Shown: positions 1 to 10,879 of the stretch, one piece after another
Layout: each line of letters starts with the position of its first letter
How positions within the stretch are numbered: position 1 is the stretch's first letter
Assembly: GCA_001466705.2 (NCBI GenBank)
Contig: LATX02000078.1
Coordinates: 186,001 to 250,000 of the forward strand
Direction: 5' to 3'
Origin: Moniliophthora roreri
Lineage: Eukaryota > Basidiomycota > Agaricomycetes > Agaricales > Marasmiaceae
Length of the DNA: 64,000 nt
Program-made: the position numbers and the translations under genes
The notes under the pieces: model-generated
What the model was told of the DNA's origin: nothing
Database searches by the model: none
The model's input: the letters and a program-made list of their open reading frames with translations, nothing else

Positions 1-1440
1 GCGTTTAACTACAGAATTGGGTTATCAAGCAGTCCGATGAATCCATTTTGCACTCACCTTTTTCATTATCTCCGCTTGTCCTCCCTTGATCTCATTGCGA
101 AGGCTCTCTGTAGCTCCATGTATCATGTCCGTGAAGTGTTGACTATCAAGGACAGTTTTGAGCGCATGATAATGGTACTGTTGTGCGGACTGACCTATGG
201 GCGTTGAGAAGCTCCCCGAAATTCTTACGTAGCAACACCTTCATCTCCGGGGTAACTTGCTCTCCAAAAACCCTCGCGACTTGCGCAACCTTGCCGTCGT
301 CCTAAGCAACAAGTCAGCCCATTCTGGCGGTCTCAAAAAGGACTCCTCATGGAAATACCGCTAAAACTACGTCAAAGCCTCCCAATTTTCGAACCATCGC
401 TTGCGCCTCCACTTCCTGCATATTAGCTGGCTTTGGTACGTCCGGTAGACCCCAAACTCGAGTTTGGACGTTGACCTGAAGCCGTTGACGCAAATCTGTT
501 TCAATGCGGGAAGTCGCGTCTGCCAGTTCGCGCAGTTTCTTCTGGTACTCCGGCCCATAGAAAAAGTTCACTGTACGTGGATTAACTTGTCAAACCCGTT
601 CACGAGGCATGAGTACGATCGGCTTACCAGTTCTGCTCAGCGAAGCCTGACCCCAGCTCTTGTCATCCTTCGCCTCCCCCTGCGCCTTCAGCTCAAGCTC
701 CGCGTTATCGTAATACAGGCTGTTGAAAGAGTATGAGGAGTCGAGTGCAACTTCAGGGATCTAGAACGCACTCTACCAAAGTACCTGGCGCCGAACATAA
801 CGAGCAATTAATGTCATATCAAACGATCCAATTAATCAGCCTCTTACCGAACTCCTTCGTAACATTGTTCAGCTCAGTGAAATAGTTTTGGACCTCTGTA
901 TCAGTGCCTTCTCTTCCGGCGCCATCTACATGTCGAACGAGGACTAGCGTTGATGTCTAGAAGCTCATTTTAGCGCGTGGAATGGTTAGCATACTGATGG
1001 TGTGACTGACGATTGCCTGATAAACCGTAGCAAAGTCATCGCGTTTATTTTCCCGTTTGAGCTCCATGTCAAGCATCCTCTGGATTGGTATTGAGATCAG
1101 AAGCTACCGAGTACCCTTATGACAACACTCACCCTGAAAGTTTTAGAGGCATCCTAGCGACAAGTCAGGATCCGTTTTCTAAAATGATAAATTGTAACTC
1201 ACGTTCGCGGATGTGAATCTTTGCGTCGATAGTTCGGCAACGTCTAGACACCTTTTCAAATCTATCAGGCCCTTGTGTATGTCGTCGTCGCTGGATCTCC
1301 CGATTTCTATAATTCAATTTAATACGAGATGAGGTATAAGGTGAAACTCGCTTGTCGTACTGGCATCTTGCTTTAAAAAATTCTCCTGAGCGCGATTCAA
1401 GATGTGCTCCAACTACAAAACACATTGAGAAGTCGACATA
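1..1440 (-). CDS. Partial intron-rich gene, paralogue of the EF-hand/helical protein at 5463-9854; 3' end outside window
   Basis: No named family recognised. Several minus-strand coding blocks line up in order with exons of the gene at 5463-9854: RENKRDDFATVYQAI (about 1000-1060) matches RRKNREEFVAVYQIF; a block ending TELNNVTKEFG then a GTAAG donor (about 850-950) matches DLNDQMKDFG; VARVFGEQVTPEMKVLLRKN (about 215-310) matches IAEAFGERPTSQTKSLLNQN; and a lysine-rich helix near 60-170 matches the next exon. Intron positions agree at several of these blocks. The product would be a mostly alpha-helical protein. Some junctions do not splice cleanly in phase (around 340-370 and 720-790), so this may be an eroding copy. 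The EF-hand and C-terminal exons, if present, lie beyond base 1. The 5' end is uncertain. Confidence 0.5.
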
Positions 1441-2139
1441 CAAGATATGCTATTACTCCTTACCTGGTCTTCATCTGACTCAAAGAACGTTGTTGGTTTG
1501 CGGAGGTGGGTGCGTGGCCGAGTGGTGCGGAGTTGTACACGGTAGAGAGGTTCCATGTTGACTGACTGCTGGTCTGGCTTCACCGATCGACTGCTGTGAT
1601 TTTATACACTTCCAAGCTGCTTATCAGATTGTGCTGTTAGAGAGTAAATTTAGAGGCCATACAACATGAGGGCGCCAACCTTGCAACTAAGGTTCTATCG
1701 ATTGGTGAGATAAGAAAATCTCGATAGAAAGCCTCGCCTGTCGCACGAGGATGTGTCAGATGCTGGGGAGGAGCAGGTTCAGCCTTCCACGATCGTATCC
1801 ATGTAAGGCACGTACCATACAAGGATTCGTCGACTAAACGCAGCGGTGATCCTTTTGATACATTCCTCTGGCTCGAGTGAATGGTTTTGTTCGGGCAGAC
1901 GTCCAAACAGTGGCGATCAAACCTAGGGAGCTCGGCTGTGATAATATCGTCAATCTGAGAGTTAACTCAAGCTTCCGACTTCGCTACTGATACGTTGAAT
2001 CCACCTGTTAGAGGCCCCACAGTCCCATGATACACACTGCAGTCGAATCGACCAAGATAGGTGGGCCAAGCGACCATAACTTGTCAATTGAGAGGGTCTT
2101 GTGATGTTCAAATCGATAGGAACAGCTTGAATCGTGCAC
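1441..2139. other. No recognisable gene
   Basis: Short open frames only, none with a recognisable domain or convincing splice partners. I see no tRNA or repeat here. Confidence 0.4.
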
Positions 2140-4050
2140 GTAGATAGACGCCCTACAGACGTCCGCCGACAAAATGAACAGCAAATATCAGAGTTGGCCT
2201 GCGGAAGAAAGACTTCGACTTCTTACATGCGTCATTTTCCCCCACTCTATCGCAGCTTTTCACTCTTCTATCATCCGAATTTGACTTCGAGACCTTGGGG
2301 CTATGTATGGACCCGACACGACATGAAATCGATATCTCGAGGTGAACGGAACATCCCACATCCGGAGAGAAAAGTACCGGGCATGTTCCATCCGCTTGAG
2401 CGCTAGCAAACATAAGAAGGGACAGGAAATATAGAAGCAATGTTATCGAGGTCATGAGGAAAGCGAGCTGCGCCAAGGGGGAATCATCAAAACCAACATA
2501 TGGCAACGTGGTGAATGCGAGAGCCAGAAAGTTCAAACCGAACCACTTTGTCATCACAGGAAGCCACAATTTTCTCTCGGAAGAAGGATCACTCTGTTTG
2601 AACCCTTCAACCGAAAGCTCGTCATAAAAGAGTGACTTCGTGCAGCAAAAATCTCGTAAGTAGAAATCGTTGGGTGATCGAATAGTCTGCGAACAAAGTC
2701 GAGGGGACAACAATGTTAGTAGTCCGTCAGACTCCGTCTGCATCGAATACCCTACCGAGAGACGTGTATTTGAGCTATACGAAGGGAGGGTTCGTCGCGC
2801 TCCTGGTCGAATACTGAAGAGTTCGAGCTACATGGAAGCAAGAATAGGCGTCCTTATCGGTATGTTCACCTCCATCAGCCAGGTCGCCGCTCTTCCTGAA
2901 ATCAATTCCGAATGGTCCCATACATTGTCTTGGTGCCGAGGAGCCAGAGTAATACACGTCCAGTACAAGCACCAGATAAGCCTTCAAACAAGAAACAAGT
3001 TTTTCTCGATGTCAATCAGCATGTATACCGAAAATCCCAGCTCGAAAAACTCACCACAGCTAAAGCGCTTCGCTCCGCCAGGATATCCATTCAAGCCATA
3101 TGTCTTGAACTACTCCGAACTTGCGGGATCTGTTCAGGAGAGGTTGAGCGTTGGAGAGATTTGGGGGAAGACTGACGTCCTCAGCATCACGATAGACGAG
3201 AGCAGAAGCGCGGTGGGATCACTGTCACGCTGCGTTGTCACACCTTTCTCAAGCGCCGACATCTCCTGCTCGCACCTGTAGACGCTAAACTGCTCTTGCA
3301 CGCTCAAATCAGCTTTGGCTCAACAACCATCATGTCGTATCGTACAATAGCATCCAGCACAGAGTACAAAAGATAGACGACGGTTACCTGCCACAAGGAG
3401 AAGGTATCGCGATAAACTCAAGCAGTCTCTCCAGTACCAGGGCAATCCTTCGAGATATGACCCTCAGATCCGCAAGTATAGCATGCCTTCTTTTGGGGTT
3501 GAGGGCAGTCACGGCTGATGTGGCCCTGTTATACGCATCTCTCATCAGACATCCATCTCGCATTATGAAACAAAGGGAAACACTCACGCAGCCATTGCGG
3601 TTAAAGCACTTACTACCCTGCACGCAGTCTCGAGGCATGTGGCCTCTATACCACTGCTCGAATAGCAAATCTTTCCGCCACGAGCACCTCCATCCGAGTA
3701 TCCACCGGCAGCCTCGGGGCACGAGTGTGCACTAAAGCCGACTTTTCCATGGCACCAGAGGCGGAGGCGCTAAGGATGTTTGTTGCGGCGTTGGTGCATT
3801 CGCGACTCTGCGAAGTGTCAGATCGTATAGGCGATGATGTATGGCGAGACTTACTGATGACAACGTAGGATTATGGCGGCTTGCATTCACGATTGCATGA
3901 TGAACTTATGGATGGAAACATATCGAAAGGACACAGTAAATGGCAAAACAGTCATGGAGGCCGAAGTAAAAAGGCGAAGACAAAACTTTTTCAGATCACA
4001 TGTGCTCTCTAAAAAGAGGCAAGACTTCTCACGACCTTCCGGCGCTTACG
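2140..4050. repeat. Segmental duplication, decayed copy A
   Basis: This stretch is a diverged copy of about 10880-13100. Shared landmarks in the same order are the block with the minus-strand reading SSERKLW (near 2580 and 11150), the sequence CAACAACCATCATG (3322 and 11881), and the whole 3' half of the zinc-knuckle gene. Copy A lacks about 200 bp present at 11920-12130 and lacks zinc-knuckle exon 2. Both copies also contain a minus-strand reading with a hydrophobic stretch around 2440-2530 that I cannot assign to a family; its frame is not preserved between copies. Confidence 0.7.
3384..3865 (-). pseudogene. Truncated zinc-knuckle (CNBP/Gis2-like) pseudogene
   Basis: Near-copy of exons 3 and 4 and their introns from the intact gene at 12188-13177. 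The last knuckle and stop are readable (TGA at 3418-3420 on the minus strand), and the arginine/aspartate tail of the knuckles survives (GHMPRDC). The fifth knuckle is destroyed: where the intact gene has [14 protein letters not shown] this copy reads LFEQWYRGHMPRDC. Exon 2 is deleted, with intron-1-like sequence directly following at about 3870-4000. It therefore cannot encode a complete seven-knuckle protein. Confidence 0.8.
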
Positions 4051-4345
4051 TGCTCAGCGCTCCCTTTCATCATTTTCATCATCGACCACTGCGACTGGCG
4101 TTTCTTTGTTACGCTCCTACTTTATCCGTGCCTTTGACTATGGGTGCTTCATGACTCAGTACAAAGGCTTCCTGCAGCCATTCTCATCCTGTCTTTATAC
4201 TCCCATATCTCCCAGATTCATCCGGTGGTCAACATGTCGAACACCAGCGCGAGTATACCGCATTGCTTAATAGGTATCTATGCTTGACCCTCAATCTTAT
4301 ATCTACTAAATATTCCTGCGTACCTCAGCTTTCTGCAATCTCAGA

Positions 4346-5073
4346 GTCGACGTTATTATCGAAGTTGGGACTTATGGCTTGCGGATAGGAGCACATAAAG
4401 ACACTATATTCCTTCAATCCTAAATTTCCTCGGCCGGCTTGGAACGCCACTCAGATACAAGATGTTGAAATTATCAAAATCGAGGAACCTTGGAATGTAG
4501 CATATCTTCTACTCCATTTCTCGCACCGTCAGCAGAATCACGCAGTAGGGCCGGAGTTGTTTAGAGAAGGAATTGATACACTCGTGGAACTGGTAGATAT
4601 GGCGAAGAAGTATGGGAATAGGTCTGCGCTAGAGGCGTGTAGATGACCTATGATGTATGTCGCTCCTTTGATCCCTCAACTACTGGATTTTGATCGCAAA
4701 TTTTTCAGCTATCACGCTCGCTCACACACCGAGAGTGCAATTCGGTTGATGCGATGTATCCTCGACGTCGAAGACACCAATCTGAGTTCGGATATAGAAC
4801 CACTTGTACAATCCACGATGGTTCTACTAGCTGAAACGGTCAGAAGGCATTTTTCTATCAACAACTCACGTCAGTTCATGGTCTACGTGCGTATCCAATA
4901 TTCATGGTATTGTCAAGTCAGCTTCTTATGCTCCTCTTTAGACAATCTATCGGGACAAATGGAACGCAGTCCTAGAAGAATATCGTCAAGTCATCGATGA
5001 CTGCGCCTATCTGCGTGCTTCTCCCAAGCATCCGATCAGGAAAGCTGCTCGTTTCATTCAAGGAGCATTGTAG
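4346..5073 (+). pseudogene. BTB/POZ-domain protein pseudogene
   Basis: The start reads VDVIIEVGTYGLRIGAHKDT, the typical first strand and helix of a fungal BTB/POZ domain, which mediates protein dimerisation or cullin adaptor binding. A one-base frame change follows at about 4420. The next open stretch (FPRPAWNATQIQDVEIIKIE, then helical sequence ending KKYGNRSALEACR) continues the domain and stops at an in-frame TGA (4643-4645). The same frame continues beyond that stop through 4886, an intron fits at 4887-4941 (GTGCGT to TTTAG), and a final exon ends with TAG at 5071-5073. No start codon is obvious upstream. Frameshift plus stop argue for a pseudogene; a sequencing error is the alternative. 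Confidence 0.6.
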
Positions 5074-5462
5074 GGGAATGAGACGCCTTCCTTGACGGCG
5101 GTAGATACTGCCTTCAGGAATGCGAAGTCTCGCTTTCCGAAATCAAAGACTTTCCTACTTAGCCCTTGGATCAAGGATATTAAATCAGCCCTTAGGAAAT
5201 TGCCAAATTGGGAGGAAGTTCGTCGTAATGTCCTCTACGGGACCACAAATTGAATGTATATTTGTAGTTTTTGATAAATACTATTTCAATTCCCTCTTCT
5301 TCAATCCTCCGTTCCGTGTAACCAATCCCGAACAATAATACCTCTTGATTCTACTTATATACGACTGAATACATGGCGGAAACTGGACTGATATTTGATG
5401 GGCTCCCTAATCAATTATCATCTGGTATTCGGCTGTGTTAATCACAAGAATTATTCTCGCAG

Positions 5463-8400
5463 CTAATGGGACTGACCACTGTCTTCTTCGTTGGGATCTT
5501 CTTCCAGAGCTGTACCAGTACCCAAGTACTCATTCACTGAATTCCTTTGACGGTTCTCCGCGAGTAATGACTGAACCATAGCGGTGAGATGATCAACAGA
5601 TTCTTGAAGATTGTGAAATCTGTGAGCTAATGCATCAAGTGTAGTATTCTACAGAGATGAATAGATCAGTATTAAGTCTGGTGTACAGCTAGCCCGTACC
5701 TCAGATGCATCGTTATCCTCGGATTCCGAGTCAAACTCGGGATCAAAATCATCGTCTTCATCAAGCAGTTCCAGTCTAGCGATTATTTTTTTGTTTGAAC
5801 CGTCATTATACTGCAAAAATGGTTAGTATACTCAGACAGTCTAAGGTAGGACCAAGGATATCCTGACGTACCCCCTTGAACCATCCAGCAAAGATACCAC
5901 CACAGAAACTGTTGGCCTGTAATTCGTTATCAAGCTTGTAAACCCGCCATCCCCGGAGCATTATCTTCATGCGTGAGTGGAATTCATACAATAAGCATTC
6001 CAAAATGTTGCTCATCTCGTCCCATTGATAGTCATCGAGCTTTGCCTGTGGAGTGGCTGCTCCGATATTGCCGCTGCTACCAATTGCGCTGCCTTCTTCA
6101 GCATCATAGTCTTGATACCCAATAATCTTTTCTTCACCGTCCTCCTCATCACTGTTTTCTTCATCACTGTCTTCATTCAAGTTGCTGTCTTCATTGTTGC
6201 TGTCTTCATCATTGTCACTTACTGGTTCCAAGGAGATCTTGGACAATTGATGTTTCAAAACCTGTAGAACAAGGGGGAAGAACCACTACTAGAATTCAGC
6301 ACTTCAAGTTCTTTTGGATCAAGATGAAGATGTATTCACCAGTTCCACACGGCTTCCAAACCTTTGCTTAAGGTTGAAGTCCCACTCATCCTCTGTGTCA
6401 ATGTTACCATCATCTCCCGTAACATGATCAAAGATCTCCTTGTTATAAGTGTTGTATTCCTCTGTCAGCCTATCCATCTCATCCTCATCATATTCCATGT
6501 CTGCAGCAAAAGATCGGTCATATCCAGTGATTTGGGACCAGCGAGTGATCTCTGTGATGGCATTGAGCAATTCCAAATATGCTTCAATGTACTCTGTCAT
6601 GGCAGGCTCCATTGGTTCCTTCTTATCCTTCATCACCTTGGTCTGCAAAGCAATTCTTGTGATTCTCCGGACCAGGTGATTAATGCTCTGGGAGGTGCTA
6701 AGAATTGGTGCCTATTAATAATCTTGAAGATCCATTAGTGAAGTATCTTACTCATAGGCACAATCCTGCCAACCAAGGGCCCAACTGTGCCACTCTAAAT
6801 CAGAAATCAAGGTTCAAAATACAGTCAAGAGGAAACTCACAATGCAAACAGTTCTGGGAAACTCCAGTCTTTGGGCTTCTGATGCAAAAAATGGTTGAAC
6901 TCTCTGACAGATATATATCCACTGCTATCATCATCAATGGCATCTGCAATGGCAGGATGATCTACAAATATAGTAGTTAATTTCTGTTGCCTAGCTCAAC
7001 TCAAAAGGCACCTACACATAATATGAGTGAGGACTGAAAGAGTCCAATTATCCTTTCGTAAGGATTCATCATCTGAGTTGTGATTGGCAAAGACATTGCG
7101 AAAATGGCCACATATTTCTGAGAAATGATCCCCAGTGAGGTTTTATCAGACGTTATTCGACGTTATCTGACAACACCCAACTTCGTCTGATAATGTCTGA
7201 TAATGTCTGATAGTGTCCTTAACCCGGAATAATTCAGACGTTATCAGATGTTATCTGACATTATTCGACGTTTCATGGGTAGCTTCTAACAGGCTCTATT
7301 AGGCATCAGACTCCGTCTGATCGTGTCTGATAGTGTCTGATAATTAGGTATATTGCTGAGGTACTAGAATACATTAACAGTGCTACTGAGTACAACTTAC
7401 ATACCGAAAGACCTTGTCTCCAAGTCCCAGACTCCCACTTTGCCCACAGGAGTGGCCAATACCCTCTGCCCCGACTCCAAACCTTCTGCCCAACTTCAAC
7501 AACCCTCTGCCCTGACCGAAGTGAGGAGTGTTACTCTAATGACATGGCCAGCTGCAACACGTAGAATGTTTAGTATAAGGATAATGGGGCTCTGGGGTCG
7601 ACTCACAAGATTTACTATTAGCCGTATGTTGAAAGTGGTTTGACGCCGTTGTCTGAGTCTTCTCCGAGGTGCCTGATGCGTCAAGCTATCCTTAGTTTCG
7701 CAAAAACGATAAGTAATTAGCACACGTACCTCGCCTGTACCATATTTCACTGCTGGTCCACATCAGTACTCATCATATCTTGAACCATGGAATTTCACCT
7801 TGAGACGCCGAAAGAGCCATACAGATGGGGAGAAGGAGTGAGTGGGAGCTGTTGAGAAATGGGGATGGTAGTGGTTAAGAAGAAAGAAGTGAGTGTGGGG
7901 AAATCTAGGGCACAGGGGAATTTGAGCCGAATTGTGCACAGACCGCAAGGCACAAGTTTTTCTAAGTCCATCTCAAGCCGTTTGGTTACGCTTCAAGTTG
8001 GAGGCCCGGAAAGAAGTCGTCAAGCTATGTTGATCGGATGGACGTCAGGAAACGTCAGGTGCGTGTCAGATTTGTCCGATAACGTCTGATGCTGTCTGAT
8101 AGTGTCCAGTAACATCTCGTTGGGAATGATCTGTTACTCTGACTTGATTCACCAAAGACAGGAAATAGGACCAAGCTCACCATCAACAAACTGCTTGCAT
8201 TTTACACTAGATTTCCAACCCTGTGATGATGCTAAGCACACTATGTAGCTGTAGATAGTCTAGTGAGTTGACTGACATTTCCTAAGCAGGCTCAGTGAAT
8301 CTCATGAGATGTTGAATAAAGACAATGTCATACCTTTCCATATGATCCTGAATTCCTCAATTTCTATAAGATTATGAGGGCCAGCATTCAACTACAACAT

Positions 8401-9854
8401 GGATGACCTGATTGAGCAAAATGCCAATAAACAGACCTCTGTACTGACCTTTCTTATTATCTCAACTTGAGCTTGCTCAATTTTGGCAGTAATGGTTCCT
8501 GTGGCCTCATCCAGTTTCTTTATAAACTCTTGCCTAGTGGGGAGGATTTAGAGCCTGACTGTGTTTCCCAAGCAGCAACTTACCTGTTAGCATCAAGCAG
8601 GTCCTGCAAGTTCTGATTGAGAAGGGACTTTGTCTGTGAAGTAGGTCTCTCTCCAAATGCCTCAGCAATGTTTGCAATCTTATCATCCTAAAGTATCTTT
8701 GTTGGTTAGTAGCCTTGACATATGCTTTCCTGAACATTACCTCCAGAGCCTTTCCTCCAGCTTCTTTGATAATCTTGTCTGCCTTCATCTCTGGCTTTGT
8801 GGATGCTTTTGATAGCTTTGAGACAATTGATAAGATGTGTTTCACATCTATCTGAGTCTTGATTGTGACAGCAGTAGTGTGTGCAACTAGAAGAGTGGTA
8901 ATCCTTTCCCCAATATCACGAACTTGCTCTGTAAATCCTTTGAGGCGCCCTTCAAACTCCTTTGCTCTAATGAAACGGACTATAGATTGATAGTGAATGA
9001 TTGCATGAAATAAAGGGATTAATATGACATACTGAAAGCATGCTGATACTTCTTGTAGTATACGCTGTGAAGGTGGCTTGAGATATGTTGAAATATTGCC
9101 AAGTGATGTCTTACAGGCACAGTGCACCTATTATATTCCAAGATAAGCAGAACACTTGAGAGAGAGAAAGATTAAATACTGACCAAAATCCTTCATTTGG
9201 TCATTCAAATCTTTGAAGCACTCATCAAGTTTGCCTGTAATAGCTTCCAGCTCAACCTTCCCCAAATATTGAACAAGGAACAGTGTCGAAGCCTAAGCAA
9301 TAGGTATTTTCAGTGTGGCAATGTACACAATCTCATGACTACACTCACAAAGATCTGGTAGACTGCAACAAACTCTTCACGATTCTTTCTACGGGTAAGC
9401 TCATTATCAACCAATACCTGGTGAATTTCAAAAATCAGCATAATAAATGAAGTTTTGTTGCGATAGCTTACTGCAAAGGTTTTCACAGCAGCCTAGTAGA
9501 AAGATCTGGCTTTAAGTAGACCTGCTCGGAGGTTGTAAGAACGGCTTACGGCGGCATATTCATTTACCCCAGCGACAGCATCTGCGAATGCAAGTCCAAG
9601 CTTTAGATGTTTCAGGATTTTGCGCGTTCGGTCGCCGGATTTTCCTTTGTCAAGACGGTTTATGTCATACACTGTAACTTCCAGTGGAAGAAAACTGGGG
9701 CATTGCCATACCTGGATCGCCTTCCTCTTTGATCCATTCATTAACTTGTTTCAAGATCTTTTCCATGCTGACCTGGGCATCTGGAGAGAAGGTGGGTGGC
9801 AAGGACTTAGGAATGGTCAAGACACATACTCGCTGAATCAATTTCGGTAGCCAT
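5463..9854 (-). CDS. Large helical protein with EF-hand and acidic C-terminus, 763 aa, 21 exons
   Basis: Hand-spliced exons: 9854-9830, 9780-9712, 9671-9550, 9492-9472, 9417-9349, 9292-9184, 9127-9115, 9064-9033, 8979-8741, 8687-8584, 8533-8449, 8391-8334, 8281-8277, 8220-8181, 7117-7016, 6961-6841, 6784-6752, 6697-6340, 6261-5872, 5810-5700, 5648-5463. They total 2292 nt with no internal stop; every intron is GT-AG and phases agree throughout. Residues 1 to about 320 are helical and lysine/glutamate-rich (ELTRRKNREE, VYYKKYQ), a region I associate from memory with large agaricomycete proteins of unknown, possibly NLR-related, role. About residue 375 there is a canonical EF-hand loop, DDDSSGYISVRE (Ca2+ ligands at loop positions 1, 3, 5 and 12), followed by a Trp-rich segment (FAFWALGW). 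The C-terminus has a long acidic Asp/Glu/Asn run and a short coiled-coil-like end. Localisation is probably cytosolic (no signal or membrane segment). Intron 14 (7118-8180) holds a transposon. Function unknown; calcium binding is inferred from the loop. Confidence 0.8.
7131..8124. mobile_element. Non-autonomous TIR DNA transposon, 994 bp, inside intron 14 of the EF-hand gene
   Basis: The seven-base direct repeat AATGATC flanks it (7124-7130 and 8125-8131). The ends are inverted (CCCAGTGAGGTTTTA against CCCAACGAGATGTTA read from the other end), and most differences are transitions. Next to the ends are clusters of the octamer GTCTGATA and its complement (7143-7345 and 8060-8105). No transposase is readable, so it must depend on another element. 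The superfamily is unclear; a CAGTG-like terminus would suit hAT, but the duplication is 7 rather than 8 bp. Confidence 0.65.
7143..7345. repeat. Subterminal array of GTCTGATA-type octamers, both orientations
   Basis: More than ten copies of GTCTGATA, TATCAGAC or one-base variants lie in 200 bp; a smaller cluster sits at the other end of the element (8060-8105). Such arrays are usual transposase-binding sites in large fungal DNA transposons. Confidence 0.7.
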
Positions 9855-10879
9855 GGTGGGTGCGAGGCTGGGCAATGATGGGCTTGACCTTCGTTGCGAC
9901 GGGTACAAGTACCTCTCGGTTTTGCGCGCTTGTGTAGGGCCAGCAGACTAGTCATCCTGATCCCAGAAGTCATGAGCGCTGTGCTCGCTGTCAACCGGGG
10001 ATGATCCTGGCGCTGCAGGCCTATTTGTGCCTTGCAAGGGACCGAAGCTGTAGTGAACCGGGCGCTTTGATCTTCCTTTCCTAGGCATGTCAAAGTACTG
10101 TAAGGCTATCCTAAACCTTGCGAAAACGAGGCTTCTCATTCATAATTGCGTCAGACAACATACCCTACATTGGAGGTCATGGATTACCGATGTGAACTAC
10201 TTCGGCTCTATGAGAACATTGCATTTCCCCTCTCTATTATGCCCTGGATCCGAATCGATAAGGAGAATGGATCAGATGCTCGGAAGACACGATAAAGTTA
10301 TCATTTCCACTTTGGATCCCACACCCGTGAAAGGATTGTCTGATGTACAAATATGCAAGGACATCTCGTAGCACGCGTCTAAATAAACTTTATGTATCAG
10401 CATTCCGCCTGTAACAAAAGATTTTGATTTCTGACCGCAGCGATTTCTTCTTCGTTTTCTCACAGGATCCGTTCCCCTATTGGCATTGGACGAACGTTGT
10501 GCCGGTCTGTACCTTGCCAAAAATAACTTTCCAGACTTCCAGTGAGCACCTGAGCATCAGACTTCAGTATGGGCGGTGTATCAAACGAACCTACTCTATA
10601 TCAAATGACGGAGCCCAGCTTTATTCCTATCGGTCAAGTCGAATACAGATTGAGTCCTGATGCGTTGGAGGGATACTGACGAGGACGTACTCGCATGGAT
10701 CGACTAGACGTACTTTCGCTGTTAAGAAGTCACAGTGAAATTTTATCCTGTCTGTGTCTTCAGATCTCTATGAGTGCGTCCAACCGAAGCCGGGAACTCG
10801 CCTCGCCTCCCCACAATCGGAGCTGTGAGTCACTTACTTGCGTCTTTCGAGACCAACGTAGTCAGGGCACGGCAAGTCT
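9855..10879. other. Upstream and intergenic region, no gene recognised
   Basis: Contains the presumed promoter of the 21-exon gene. Short frames on both strands show no recognisable domain, and no repeat was seen. Confidence 0.4.

Noticed and set aside
1506..1580. tRNA-like A-box (GTGGCCGAGTGGT)
   Set aside because: No B-box (GGTTCRANNCC) or foldable cloverleaf follows at the right distance.
2153..2743. 196-residue minus-strand frame with a hydrophobic stretch
   Set aside because: The duplicate segment at 10900-11400 does not preserve the frame or the hydrophobic stretch, so it is probably not a gene.
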